Of a DNA stretch of 64,000 nucleotides, positions 27,295-36,017 are shown piece by piece (the first letter of the stretch is position 1; each line of letters opens with the position of its first letter). Source of the stretch: Alkalimonas amylolytica (GTDB lineage Bacteria; Pseudomonadota; Gammaproteobacteria; Enterobacterales; Alteromonadaceae); NCBI RefSeq assembly GCF_900107845.1, contig NZ_FNRM01000009.1:1-64000 (forward strand). The letters run 5' to 3'. A program made the translations under genes and the position numbers. Below the pieces are notes generated by a model, which was not told the DNA's origin, made no database searches, and worked only from the letters and a program-made list of their open reading frames with translations.

Positions 27295-28418
27295 AATCTC
27301 TCCAATAATGTCATTTCATCACGGTGAATCACTTCGTAGGTGCTGCCTGGCAGGATATCCCCCAGGTGCTCTGCGATTTCACTCGTCTGTTGACCTTTGA
27401 TGCTAAATAGTTCACGGGCGCTGTAGCGGCTGACGCCTTTGGCAATGGATACTTTACCACTGCCACAACGAACAATCACCGCATCACCAGGTTCAAATTC
27501 ACCCTGCACATGCACAATGCCACTGCACAGCAAGGAAGCCCCCTGATGGCGCAGCGCTTTCATGCAGCCATCATCCACCCAGATCTCACCTTTGGCCCGC
27601 AGAGTATGACGTACCCAGTGCTTTTTACCGGACATCGGATCTTTATGACCATGAAAAATGGTGCCCGGATTAAAGCCATCCAGCAAACGGGTAAAAGTAT
27701 CCTGCTGGTGACCATCAACGATCAGGGTATCAACGCCGTGGGTGGTGGCTTTTTCAGCCGCCTGCACCTTGGTCCGCATGCCGCCAGTGCCTACGCTCGA
27801 GCTGGCACCGCCGGCCAGGCTGTAAATGCGCTCATCAATGGTCCGTACTTCCGGGATCAGCTGTGCTGATGGATCCTTATTAGGATCGGCGGTAAAAAGC
27901 CCGGTAATGTCCGAACAAATGATCAGCGCATCCGCATTTGCAACGGTGGCGACCATAGCAGCCAGATTATCGTTGTCACCCACTTTGATTTCTTCGGTGG
28001 CAATGGTGTCGTTTTCGTTGACGATCGGCAACACCTGATGATCCAGCAAACGTCGTAAGGTATTGCGTACATTGACATGACGAACCCGATCACTGAGATC
28101 ACCGTGCGTCAACAGTACCTGAGCACAAGGAAAATCAAAACAATTGGACCAGAAATTCATCATCTGGTTTTGGCCAACCGCAGCCATGGCTCGTTTTAGA
28201 GCAATGGGAACCCGATGGTGATTGAAATTAAAATGATGCCTGCCTGCAGCAACACTGCCTGATGAAACCAGGATCACCTCGATATCGCGATCACGACATT
28301 GACGGATGAAATCAGCGATGGGGCCTAGATATTTTTCACTGCAACCGGCCTGGGGATCGGGGGCAATTAATGCACTGCCGACTTTAAGCACTATCCTGCG
28401 CCAGGATGGGTTCAACAT
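27291..28418 (-). CDS. proB: Glutamate 5-kinase
   Basis: ProB phosphorylates glutamate to gamma-glutamyl phosphate and is the proline feedback-controlled step. The product has 375 residues from the ATG at 28418, which has GGAGGAG directly upstream; the longer frame is not supported. The amino-acid kinase domain is present (RIVLKVGSALI, VSSGSVAAGR, VNENDTI, GDNDNLAAMVA, GTGGMRTKVQAA), followed by a C-terminal PUA domain from about residue 285 (GEIWVDDGCMKAL). Confidence 0.97.
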   Translation of the reverse strand: MLNPSWRRIVLKVGSALIAPDPQAGCSEKYLGPIADFIRQCRDRDIEVILVSSGSVAAGRHHFNFNHHRVPIALKRAMAAVGQNQMMNFWSNCFDFPCAQVLLTHGDLSDRVRHVNVRNTLRRLLDHQVLPIVNENDTIATEEIKVGDNDNLAAMVATVANADALIICSDITGLFTADPNKDPSAQLIPEVRTIDERIYSLAGGASSSVGTGGMRTKVQAAEKATTHGVDTLIVDGHQQDTFTRLLDGFNPGTIFHGHKDPMSGKKHWVRHTLRAKGEIWVDDGCMKALRHQGASLLCSGIVHVQGEFEPGDAVIVRCGSGKVSIAKGVSRYSARELFSIKGQQTSEIAEHLGDILPGSTYEVIHRDEMTLLERL

Positions 28419-28624
28419 AGCTCCTCCGTTTTTAAAACCGCGGCTATGATAGCAAATTTTGTAACTCGGCACCACCGGCTTTCAGAAAGCCCTTAGCGAA
28501 TAAGCATTATAAACTAAAGAAATATCCATATTAAACAGATATTTATTCAGAGACACCCATTAAGCGCTTGTTTTTTAGCCAAGAACACAGCATTTTCCGC
28601 TTAATTATTCTGTAATAAAATTAC

Positions 28625-28656
28625 AAAAAACCGCAGCATCCTGGCTGCGGTTTTTT
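28625..28656. terminator. Terminator between the gcdH operon and proB
   Basis: AAAAAACCGCAGC-ATCCTG-GCTGCGGTTTTTT, a symmetric stem with A- and T-runs. It lies 56 bp beyond the stop of the FabD-like gene and stops transcription of that operon before proBA. Confidence 0.9.
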
Positions 28657-28711
28657 GGGTAATGGCAGCGCTCAAACGCGGCTGAAAGACGTGTGAAGAG
28701 AGCAAAGCAGT

Positions 28712-29731
28712 TCAGAGTACCAGGCTGCGCTGCTCCGACAGCCCCATCGACAACAACAGTGGGCTTTGTTGCTGGCGCGCACTGAAATCGGCTTTGCTGC
28801 CAAGCCCCTGCCAGTTCAGCCGGATTAAGCTTTGCGCTACAGCGCCTCCTAAGCTGCTGCCTGGACCAAGCAGGATCAACACATCAGGTGCAAACTCTTT
28901 GACCGCCACTTCAATCGCCAGACTAAAGTCATAACAGCCCTGCACCTGACGATCCAGCGTGTAGTGCTTTAGCGCCGCCGCCTCGGTAGCAAAAGGCTGC
29001 CAAATTCGGCCACAGCCATCAATCAGTGGCAGCTCTGGGCGCGCGAAAGCACTGGCAGGAATTGCTGCCATGGCTTTACTGGCTGCATCAGCCATCAATG
29101 GAGAGTGAAAGGCGGCGTGGCCAGGTAACAGCAGCGGAAAACGTTCATCCACCCTGGGTAAACGACGAAGCACGGCTTGCATCGCCGCCTCGCTGCCAGC
29201 CAGCACCGCATAGCCACCAAAACGAATGGACTCAAACAGCTCACCGGCATAATCGGCCAACAGCACATCCACCAGAGCTATTTTGTCTGCATCGGGTTGC
29301 CAGTCGCTGTTGACCAGTGGATAGATGCACTGACCTCCAGCTGCCCCTGCTGTGAGTTTTGCCATCTGGCAGACATACTGCATCGCAGCAGCCGGATGCC
29401 AGACACCGGCACAGCCAAGGGCCGTATACCACCCCATCGAATTGCCGGTGATAGCCACCACGTCAAACTCAGCCTGATTGATGCTCTGATAATCCAGCAG
29501 GCCGGCACTGAAAATAAGACCAGCAGCGTTTTCTGCTTGTTGATGCACGCGACTGGCATAGTGGCCGGCGCCATCCAGCTCTCGAATGCCGGCCAGGCCA
29601 AGTTCAGCGCGTACTTTATCCAGTTCGGTTAGTAAAGCGGTTTTATCGCCATGCAAGCGACCAATGCTGCCAAGCTCCGGCTTGTTGTAACTGCCCCGCC
29701 CCGGGCAGACCACCACAGCGGTTTTTTTCAT
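28712..29731 (-). CDS. FabD-like acyltransferase lacking the malonate-binding arginine
   Basis: A 339-residue protein of the FabD/acyltransferase fold. The nucleophile elbow is GNSMG (Ser98) and the partner histidine is His209 in AAFHSPLM, so the Ser-His dyad is intact. Compared with E. coli FabD the alignment is gap-free from Ser92 to Arg117, and the malonate-binding Arg117 is Met123 here. The oxyanion motif PGQGSQ reads PGRGSY and GHSLG reads GNSMG. It is therefore unlikely to be an ordinary malonyl-CoA:ACP transacylase, and the acyl group and acceptor are unknown. It overlaps the fused E1 gene by four bases (ATGA). A separate housekeeping fabD is expected elsewhere. Confidence 0.8.
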   Translation of the reverse strand: MKKTAVVVCPGRGSYNKPELGSIGRLHGDKTALLTELDKVRAELGLAGIRELDGAGHYASRVHQQAENAAGLIFSAGLLDYQSINQAEFDVVAITGNSMGWYTALGCAGVWHPAAAMQYVCQMAKLTAGAAGGQCIYPLVNSDWQPDADKIALVDVLLADYAGELFESIRFGGYAVLAGSEAAMQAVLRRLPRVDERFPLLLPGHAAFHSPLMADAASKAMAAIPASAFARPELPLIDGCGRIWQPFATEAAALKHYTLDRQVQGCYDFSLAIEVAVKEFAPDVLILLGPGSSLGGAVAQSLIRLNWQGLGSKADFSARQQQSPLLLSMGLSEQRSLVL

Positions 29732-31959
29732 GCTCTGCGCTCCTGTGGTTGTGCTTCGGTGCTTCTGTTTGCATCCGCCATGCTTCGTACCCGGGCGATG
29801 ATCTGCTCTTTCGATGGCAACACCTGATAGGCAGCGGCGCCAAGCGGAATAAAGCTGTCTTCGGCCGTGATGCGCTCAAGCTGAAACTGTCCGGGCCGGG
29901 CTTCATGCAACAAGGTGACCAGCTCTTCACTGACCGAGCCACGGCGACGGCATTCATCGACAATCAGTAACGTGCGACAAGGCCCGATGGCACTCAAGAT
30001 AGCATCCAGCTGCAGGGGGATGAGGCAGCGTAAATCCAGCAAACGCAGCCTATAGCCCTGGTCGCGTAACTCCAGTTCTGCCTGACGCGACAGATAGTAG
30101 CCATTGCCGTAGCTAAGAATGCATAGCTCCTGGCCATCACCAAATACCGCAGGCTCGCCCAAAGCGGGCAACGGCGTCTCAGGACTGGGGTAATTACGCA
30201 CCCAAAGACCATCGCCGGCCTGCAGCAAATCCCGCGTCATATAAAGCGCTATAGGCTCCAAAAACACCACCAGTCGTTTTTGCTCATGCGCCAGCCGCGC
30301 AGCCTGGCGTAGCAATAAGGCCGCATCTTCACCATTGGACGGGCAAAGTAAGATTAAGCCTGGTATATCGCGAAACACCGCAAAAGAGTTGTCGTTATGA
30401 AAATGACCACCAAAGCCCTTCTGATAAGCCAGGCCAGCAATCCGGATCACCATGCCGTTGTGGTACTGGCCATTGGAGAAAAACGGCAGGGTAGCCGCTT
30501 CGCCACGAATTTGATCCTCGGCATTGTGCACATAGGCCAGAAACTGGATTTCCGGCATGGCTACGAAGCCCTGTTGCGCCAGCCCTATGGCCAGTCCAAG
30601 GATGCTTTGCTCATCCAATAGGGTGTTGATCACACGGTTGTAGCCAAAGGCATGCACCAGATGCTGGGTGACATTATAGACCCCGCCTTTTTTGGCGATG
30701 TCTTCACCGCACAGCACTAGCTCGGGGTACTGCGCCATCAGATCGTGCAGACACCAGTTCAGCAGCTTGGCCAAATGTTGTGGCTTGCCCTGGTTGTGTT
30801 TATCAAACGCAAACAACTCCGCACGGGCAGCCGCATCCGGCAGCGTGGGCAATGGCTTTTCAGGCCGCTGTGGCGCGATGGAAGCCATCACTCCGGCAGC
30901 TGACGTCAGTTTAGGCCGGCTGCTGGCCTGTTCGGCAATGCGCTCAATACGCTGATCCAGCGCCTGCACCCAGCGGCCCAGTTCAGTCGGGCTCATCCAA
31001 CCCTGCTCAAGAATTTGAGCGGTGCTAAACAGCAAAGGGTCCAGCTCCAGCTCGTCGGCAATACGCTCTTTCTTGCGATAGGCCACTTCGGCATCAGAGC
31101 CGGCATGGCCAAACAACCGCACTGTGGCCAAATGCAGCACCGCTGGTTTGCGGTAACGTCGAACATAATCGGCAGCCTGACGCGCCACCTGATAGGTACC
31201 GGCCAGATCGCGGCCATCGGCATGAAAATACGTCAGACCTGGTCGGTTGTTCAGGTTTTGCTGCACCCAACCGGTTGGGGTTGGCGTGGAAATACCCAGC
31301 CCATTGTCTTCGCAGACAAAGAGCACAGGTACAGGTACCTGCTGAAAAGCAGCCCAACAAGCGGCATTCAGTGCCCCCTGCGTGGTAGAGTGATTAAGTG
31401 AAGCATCGCCAAAGCTGCAGTAAGCAATGCTGTCATCCGGCCAGCTGCCGTTATGCTGCAAACGCCTGGACAGCGCTATGGCAAAAGCCGTCCCAACCGC
31501 CTTGGGTAAATGCGACGCTATGGTACTGGTTTGCGGCGGTATATTCAGTGCCAGGCTGCCCAGCACTTTATGCCGGCCGCCGGAGATGGGATCCTCGGCC
31601 GACGCGGCGAACGACAACAACATATCGTACAACGGGGTTTGCCCTTCAACCTGCTTGCTGCGCTGGATAAAAAAAGCGCCACTGCGGTAGTGCAAAAAAG
31701 CCGGATCAGTCGGCCGGAGGGCTGCAGCAACCGCCGCATTGGCTTCGTGACCACTGCTACCAATGGTGTAAAAGCTCTGCCCACTGGCTTGCATCAGCCG
31801 CGAGCGTAAATCCAGCAAGCGGCTTTGCAACTGACTTTCGAACAATTGAAACAGCAGGGCCGGGGCAAGCTCGCCCTGGCTTACGGCGACTTCGGGTAAT
31901 TGATGGTGCAAAATACGCTGCAGATAGGCCTGCAGCCAGGGATGTTGTGAACTGGCCAT
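29728..31959 (-). CDS. Fused alpha/beta thiamine-diphosphate 2-oxoacid dehydrogenase E1
   Basis: This 743-residue protein fuses the alpha and beta chains of a branched-chain-type E1. The alpha part (about 40-350) has the TPP-binding stretch GDASLNH (184-190) to EDNGLGIS (about 217-224), and the conserved SSGHEANAA. The beta part (about 400-735) has GEDIAKKGGVYNVT, LLDEQSILGLAIGLA and MPEIQFLAY, plus the C-terminal transketolase-like domain (LRLLDLRCLIPL). The reaction would be decarboxylation of a 2-oxo acid and transfer of the acyl group to a lipoyl E2. No E2 or E3 gene is in the window. CAGGAG precedes the start; the gcdH stop is 47 bp upstream. Confidence 0.85.
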   Translation of the reverse strand: MASSQHPWLQAYLQRILHHQLPEVAVSQGELAPALLFQLFESQLQSRLLDLRSRLMQASGQSFYTIGSSGHEANAAVAAALRPTDPAFLHYRSGAFFIQRSKQVEGQTPLYDMLLSFAASAEDPISGGRHKVLGSLALNIPPQTSTIASHLPKAVGTAFAIALSRRLQHNGSWPDDSIAYCSFGDASLNHSTTQGALNAACWAAFQQVPVPVLFVCEDNGLGISTPTPTGWVQQNLNNRPGLTYFHADGRDLAGTYQVARQAADYVRRYRKPAVLHLATVRLFGHAGSDAEVAYRKKERIADELELDPLLFSTAQILEQGWMSPTELGRWVQALDQRIERIAEQASSRPKLTSAAGVMASIAPQRPEKPLPTLPDAAARAELFAFDKHNQGKPQHLAKLLNWCLHDLMAQYPELVLCGEDIAKKGGVYNVTQHLVHAFGYNRVINTLLDEQSILGLAIGLAQQGFVAMPEIQFLAYVHNAEDQIRGEAATLPFFSNGQYHNGMVIRIAGLAYQKGFGGHFHNDNSFAVFRDIPGLILLCPSNGEDAALLLRQAARLAHEQKRLVVFLEPIALYMTRDLLQAGDGLWVRNYPSPETPLPALGEPAVFGDGQELCILSYGNGYYLSRQAELELRDQGYRLRLLDLRCLIPLQLDAILSAIGPCRTLLIVDECRRRGSVSEELVTLLHEARPGQFQLERITAEDSFIPLGAAAYQVLPSKEQIIARVRSMADANRSTEAQPQERRA

Positions 31960-32006
31960 CGGAACTCCTGTTTGGGTCTTACCGGGGTCGCAGCCCCGAA
32001 GCGCTG

Positions 32007-33182
32007 TTAGCCAAAGGCCTGCAAACCGGTCTGAGCACGGCCCAGGATCAGCGCATGCACATCGTGGGTGCCTTCGTAGGTATTGACCGCTTCCAGGTTC
32101 ATGACATGGCGGATCACATGGTATTCATCGGCAATGCCGTTACCACCGTGCATATCACGGGCCTGGCGGGCTATCTCCAGCGCCTTGCCACAAGAATTGC
32201 GCTTTATAAGCGAAATGGTCTCAGGTGCCAGGCTGCCGGCATCCATTAGACGGCCGGCCTGCAGGCAGCCCAGCAACCCCAGGCTAATATCAGTTTGCAT
32301 ATCGGCCAGTTTTTTCTGCACCAGTTGGGTGGCTGCCAGCGGCCGGTTGAACTGGGTGCGATCCAGGGTGTACTGCCTGGCGGCGTGCCAGCAGAACTCG
32401 GCTGCGCCGAGCGCACCCCAGGCGATGCCGTAGCGGGCTTTATTCAGACAACCAAAGGGGCCTTTTAGGCCACTGACATTGGGCAGTAGCGCTTCTTCGG
32501 TTACTTCCACCTGATCCATCACGATTTCGCCGGTGATGGAGGCACGCAAGGAGAACTTGCCTTCAATTTTGGGCGCGCTCAGGCCCTTTAAGCCTTTCTC
32601 CAGCACAAAGCCTCGAATTTCACCATCCAGCTTGGCCCAGACCACAAACACATCGGCAATCGGCGAGTTGGTGATCCACATCTTGCTGCCATTGAGCAGA
32701 TAACCGCCGTCAATTCTCTTGGCCGTAGTGCGCATGCTGGCCGGATCCGAGCCGGCATCCGGTTCGGTCAGGCCAAAACAGCCCACCCATTCGCCGGTAG
32801 CAAGTTTGGGCAGGTATTTTGTACGCTGAGCTTCGGTGCCATAAGCATGAATGGGGTGCATCACCAACGAAGATTGCACACTCATGGCACTGCGGTAACC
32901 GCTATCAATCCGCTCCACTTCGCGGGCAACCAGGCCATAGCACACATGATTCACACCAGCACAACCGTATTCTTCCGGCAAGGTAGCACCCAGCAAGCCA
33001 AGCTCACCCAATTCCGTCATAATGGCGCGATCAAACTGCTCGTTGCGGTTGGCCAGCAAAATGCGCGGCATCAGCCGCTCCTGGCAATACTGATGCGCGC
33101 TGTCGCGGATCATCCGCTCTTCTTCGGTTAGCATGTCAGATAAATGAAACGGGTCTTGCCAGTTGAATGGGGCTCTGCTCAT
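32007..33182 (-). CDS. gcdH: Glutaryl-CoA dehydrogenase
   Basis: This 391-residue FAD-dependent acyl-CoA dehydrogenase is of the GCDH type, converting glutaryl-CoA to crotonyl-CoA in lysine and tryptophan breakdown. The catalytic base is Glu370 in [16 protein letters not shown], and the glutaryl-carboxylate-binding segment [12 protein letters not shown] (95-106) is conserved, as are [13 protein letters not shown] and [13 protein letters not shown]. It is first in an operon with the fused E1 and the FabD-like protein, and divergent from a LysR regulator as gcdH often is. Confidence 0.93.
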   Translation of the reverse strand: MSRAPFNWQDPFHLSDMLTEEERMIRDSAHQYCQERLMPRILLANRNEQFDRAIMTELGELGLLGATLPEEYGCAGVNHVCYGLVAREVERIDSGYRSAMSVQSSLVMHPIHAYGTEAQRTKYLPKLATGEWVGCFGLTEPDAGSDPASMRTTAKRIDGGYLLNGSKMWITNSPIADVFVVWAKLDGEIRGFVLEKGLKGLSAPKIEGKFSLRASITGEIVMDQVEVTEEALLPNVSGLKGPFGCLNKARYGIAWGALGAAEFCWHAARQYTLDRTQFNRPLAATQLVQKKLADMQTDISLGLLGCLQAGRLMDAGSLAPETISLIKRNSCGKALEIARQARDMHGGNGIADEYHVIRHVMNLEAVNTYEGTHDVHALILGRAQTGLQAFG

Positions 33183-33213
33183 GGTGTGTTTTCCTTAAAA
33201 AACAGATCGGTTA

Positions 33214-33230
33214 CTGGCCAGATTAGCCAG
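33214..33230. promoter_or_regulatory. Inverted repeat in gcdH-lysR divergent region
   Basis: CTGGC-N7-GCCAG lies between gcdH and the LysR gene. LysR-type regulators often bind dyads in such divergent spaces, but the spacing is not the classic T-N11-A, so the role is only suggested. Confidence 0.35.
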
Positions 33231-33283
33231 CCTTGATGTAAAGTTAAAATATATTAATTCTGTATCCGGTATAGATTTAAACT

Positions 33284-34126
33284 ATGGATATACGCCATCT
33301 GAAGTATTTTGTCGCTGTGTACGAGCAAGGCAGCGTCAGCGCGGCTTCACGCCAATGCTTTGTTGCCCAGCCGTCGCTGTCATCCGCTATTCGCCAGTTA
33401 GAGCAGCAACTGAATGTCACTTTGTTTCTGCGCCAGCCCAAAGGGGTTACCCCAACCGAGGATGGGGAGCGGCTCTATGGCCACGCCTGTCGGCTACTCG
33501 GTCAGTTCCAGGCGCTACAACGCTCTTTTACCGAACCTGTCGATAAAATTCGTTTTCGGCTTGGGTTGATACGGGCGCTAGGCGTAGAGCGGATGAGTGA
33601 TTTGCTACGCCAGTTCAGCCTGCAATTACCCGGCCTGGAGTTGCAGCTGGTGGAGCCGGATGAGCCTTGCGATGCCCGTATTATCAGCCCGGAGCTGTTA
33701 AAAAGTGGCGAGCAATTTCAGCCGATGTACCATGATCACTTTCAGCTGGCGTTGCCGGCAGGACAGCCGTTGGCGTTAAAGCAGCGTATCAGTTTGCAGG
33801 ATTTTGCCGGACTGGCCCTGATTAAACGCACCCCGTGTGAAGCCTGGCAAAAACTGTATCCGGAGTTGGTACGCCAAGGCATCAAACCCGATATCCGGGC
33901 CGATATTCATACCATTGAGTATGCGCTGGGTTTGGTGTCGGCAGGTGTTGCCTGTGCTTTGGTGCCGGATTTTGAGCAATTGCGCCAGCGCCAGGACCTG
34001 GTGCTGCGCCCCATTGCCATGGCCGGGCTGGAGCGGCGGATTGGGCTGGCCTACAGCCCGGTGCAGGCCAGTGGTTTGGCGCTGGAGACGTTATTACGAC
34101 TCTGCCAAAAGCTCGCAGTTCCCTAA
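33284..34126 (+). CDS. LysR-family regulator, likely controlling the divergent gcdH operon
   Basis: A 280-residue LysR-type transcriptional regulator. The N-terminal winged HTH is typical (MDIRHLKYFVAVYEQGSVSAASRQCF, VAQPSLSSAIRQLEQQLNVTLF), followed by a ligand-binding domain from about residue 90. It starts 101 bp from gcdH in the opposite direction, an arrangement in which the regulator commonly controls its neighbour and itself. GcdR is known to do this for gcdH in pseudomonads; orthology is not established here. There is no good Shine-Dalgarno sequence before the ATG. Confidence 0.88.
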   Translation: MDIRHLKYFVAVYEQGSVSAASRQCFVAQPSLSSAIRQLEQQLNVTLFLRQPKGVTPTEDGERLYGHACRLLGQFQALQRSFTEPVDKIRFRLGLIRALGVERMSDLLRQFSLQLPGLELQLVEPDEPCDARIISPELLKSGEQFQPMYHDHFQLALPAGQPLALKQRISLQDFAGLALIKRTPCEAWQKLYPELVRQGIKPDIRADIHTIEYALGLVSAGVACALVPDFEQLRQRQDLVLRPIAMAGLERRIGLAYSPVQASGLALETLLRLCQKLAVP

Positions 34127-34158
34127 CTCTGAGCTCGGATCAGGCTAGGCTGGACGGA

Positions 34159-34236
34159 CTTTCTCCGGAAACCTGACACGCCCGGACGGCGTGTCAAGAG
34201 CGCCCAGGGATGGGTTCACAGCGTGTTCCGGAAAAA
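34159..34236. repeat. Candidate intergenic palindromic repeat element
   Basis: A strong hairpin GACACGCC-CGGAC-GGCGTGTC (34175-34195) is enclosed by TCCGGAA (34164-34170) and TTCCGGAA (34226-34233). The A- and T-rich edges and the GCCCAGGGATGGG motif give it the look of a small REP- or MITE-like element. Only one copy is in the window, so its repeat nature cannot be shown here. It could instead act as an atypical terminator between the LysR gene and the tRNA operon. Confidence 0.4.
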
Positions 34237-34318
34237 GATCCGCCAGCCTGGCCGTGCTACGAAGCACATAGCAAGCAAGAATAACTAATAATTTGAATGA
34301 TAGAAAAAGAGAGGGAAA

Positions 34319-34380
34319 TGGTCGGTGATGCAGGATTTGAACCTGCGACCCGTTAGGATGAACAGTACCCAAACCAAGTG
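34319..34380 (-). pseudogene. Degenerate tRNA-Pro 3' portion (relic A)
   Basis: On the minus strand this copy matches the functional tRNA-Pro from CACTTGGTTTGGGT through the T-arm to the acceptor 3' strand and CCA. The 3' half of the anticodon stem is replaced by a changed and longer segment (ACTGTTCATCCTAAC), and the D-arm and acceptor 5' strand are missing. It cannot fold as a tRNA. It lies 19 bp beyond the 3' end of the intact tRNA-Pro. Confidence 0.8.
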
Positions 34381-34399
34381 AATAAACGTTGAGGGGAAA

Positions 34400-34476
34400 T
34401 GGTCGGTGATGCAGGATTTGAACCTGCGACCCCTTGGACCCAAACCAAGTGCGCTACCAAGCTGCGCCAATCACCG
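34400..34476 (-). tRNA. tRNA-Pro(TGG), copy 2
   Basis: A 77-nt cloverleaf with encoded CCA. The acceptor stem CGGTGAT / ATCACCG begins with C1, typical of bacterial proline tRNA. The D-arm is GGCGCAGCTTGGTAGCGC, the anticodon loop TTTGGGT with anticodon TGG, and the T-arm GTTCAAATC. It is identical in sequence to the copy at 34788-34864 and lies 16 bp after tRNA-His. Confidence 0.95.
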
Positions 34477-34492
34477 ACATTTCAGAACGAGT

Positions 34493-34569
34493 TGGGGTGG
34501 ATGATGGGGCTCGAACCCACGACAACCGGAATCACAATCCGGGGCTCTACCAACTGAGCTACAACCACC
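34493..34569 (-). tRNA. tRNA-His(GTG)
   Basis: A 77-nt cloverleaf with acceptor GGTGGTT, the extra 5' G typical of tRNA-His, anticodon loop TTGTGAT (GTG), T-arm GTTCGAGCC and encoded CCA. It is in the same transcript as the Arg and Pro tRNAs. Confidence 0.96.
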
Positions 34570-34597
34570 ACAATGTAAAACTTGTTTTGCACCCAAA

Positions 34598-34674
<77 letters not shown>

Positions 34675-34705
34675 ACATGTCAAACGCCTACGCGGGAGAA
34701 TATAG

Positions 34706-34780
34706 TGGTCCGGTGATGCAGGATTTGAACCTGTGACCCTTAGGATCAAGAGTACCCAAACCAAGTGCACTACCACCACG
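34706..34780 (-). pseudogene. Degenerate tRNA-Pro (relic B)
   Basis: It follows the first intact tRNA-Pro by 8 bp. It retains part of the D-arm (GGTAGTGC), the anticodon region with a 9-nt insertion ACTCTTGAT after TTTGGGT, the T-arm GGTTCAAATCC and a 3' end with one extra G before the final ACCA. The acceptor 5' strand is lost. The changed anticodon segment resembles that of relic A, so the two relics share an origin. Confidence 0.8.
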
Positions 34781-34787
34781 TTAAAAT

Positions 34788-34864
34788 TGGTCGGTGATGC
34801 AGGATTTGAACCTGCGACCCCTTGGACCCAAACCAAGTGCGCTACCAAGCTGCGCCAATCACCG
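34788..34864 (-). tRNA. tRNA-Pro(TGG), copy 1
   Basis: An intact 77-nt proline tRNA with anticodon TGG, identical to the copy at 34400-34476. It is the first gene of the tRNA transcript, 29 bp downstream of a strong promoter -10 box. Confidence 0.96.
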
Positions 34865-34893
34865 ACTTTGCTGCATCGCTGCAACGGGGCGGA

Positions 34894-34922
34894 ATATTAA
34901 CGCCCGGACAAGGTATCGTCAA
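34894..34922 (-). promoter_or_regulatory. Stringent-type promoter of the tRNA operon
   Basis: Minus strand: TTGACG, 17-nt spacer, TAATAT, followed by the GC-rich discriminator TCCGCCCC. This combination is characteristic of stable-RNA promoters under ppGpp control. Confidence 0.8.
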
Positions 34923-35099
34923 ACCTTTTTTTAGTCCGCCCCCCCCGATTGCTGCTTATTTATACCAAGCGGCGGATAAAAGCCAAATCAGCAGTTTGGC
35001 CTTTACGTGTATAGCTATCTGCTGGATCAGCGGCAAGTATCTGGTCATCCGCCGGTGGGTATGAGAAAATAACAGCATTCACTTATGCTGAGAGAAGTT

Positions 35100-35960
35100 A
35101 TGACCGCCCAGTTGATCGATGGTAAAGCCGTCGCCCAGTCGATAAAAACCAAAGTTGCCGCTAAAGTCCAAAAACGTCTGCAGCAAGGAAAACGAGCCCC
35201 TGGCCTGGCCGTTGTTCTGGTAGGCCAGGATCCGGCATCGCAAGTTTATGTGGGTAGCAAACGCAAAAGCTGTGACGAAGTTGGTTTTCGTTCCTTTTCC
35301 TACGACTTACCAGCTGACAGTTCCGAGCAACAACTGCTGGATTTGATTGATCAACTGAACCTGGACCCGGACGTGGATGGCATCCTGGTGCAGTTGCCGC
35401 TGCCAGCTGGTCTGGATGCGTCGGTGATTTTAGAGCGCATTCATCCACATAAAGACGTGGATGGTTTTCACCCTTACAATATCGGCCGACTAGCCCAGCG
35501 CATGCCAGCACTGCGTCCCTGCACGCCCAAAGGCATCATTGCCCTGCTGGAAAGCACCGGTCAGAACATTAAAGGTTTGCATGCAGTAGTGGTCGGCGCT
35601 TCCAATATTGTCGGGCGGCCAATGGGGCTGGAGCTGCTGTTGGCTGGCTGTACCACCACCATCTGTCATCGCTTTACCCGTGACTTGGAATACCATGTAC
35701 GCCAGGCCGAACTGCTGGTTGTTGCCGTGGGTAAGCCCGATTTTATTCCTGGTAACTGGATCAAGCCAGGTGCCCTGGTGATTGATGTCGGCATCAACCG
35801 GCTGCCGTCCGGTAAACTGGTAGGGGATGTTGGCTTTGCCGCAGCTGCAGAGCGTGCTGCTTATATCACCCCGGTACCAGGTGGTGTTGGCCCTATGACG
35901 GTCGCTTGTCTGATTGAAAACACGCTGGAAGCCTGCGAGCGCTATCACGACCAGTCTTAA
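35100..35960 (+). CDS. folD: Methylene-THF dehydrogenase / methenyl-THF cyclohydrolase
   Basis: FolD is a bifunctional cytoplasmic enzyme interconverting 5,10-methylene-THF and 10-formyl-THF. The start at 35100 ([16 protein letters not shown]) gives 286 residues and has GAGAGAAG upstream. The active-site lysine motif is [13 protein letters not shown]. The signatures [38 protein letters not shown] and [15 protein letters not shown] are all intact. Confidence 0.98.
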   Translation: MTAQLIDGKAVAQSIKTKVAAKVQKRLQQGKRAPGLAVVLVGQDPASQVYVGSKRKSCDEVGFRSFSYDLPADSSEQQLLDLIDQLNLDPDVDGILVQLPLPAGLDASVILERIHPHKDVDGFHPYNIGRLAQRMPALRPCTPKGIIALLESTGQNIKGLHAVVVGASNIVGRPMGLELLLAGCTTTICHRFTRDLEYHVRQAELLVVAVGKPDFIPGNWIKPGALVIDVGINRLPSGKLVGDVGFAAAAERAAYITPVPGGVGPMTVACLIENTLEACERYHDQS

Positions 35961-35967
35961 GGCTTAG

Positions 35968-35999
35968 AAAAAACCGCAGTAGTTGCTGCGGTTTTTTTT
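35968..35999. terminator. Terminator between folD and the chemoreceptor gene
   Basis: CCGCAG / CTGCGG stem with a 6-nt loop, flanked by an A-run and eight T residues. It serves convergent folD (+) and the chemoreceptor (-). Confidence 0.88.
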
Positions 36000-36017
36000 G
36001 CTAAGCGACTGTTGGTG

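Noticed and set aside
29026-31809. Plus-strand ORFs of up to 151 codons opposite the FabD-like and E1 genes
   Set aside because: They are shadows of well-supported minus-strand enzymes with conserved active-site motifs.
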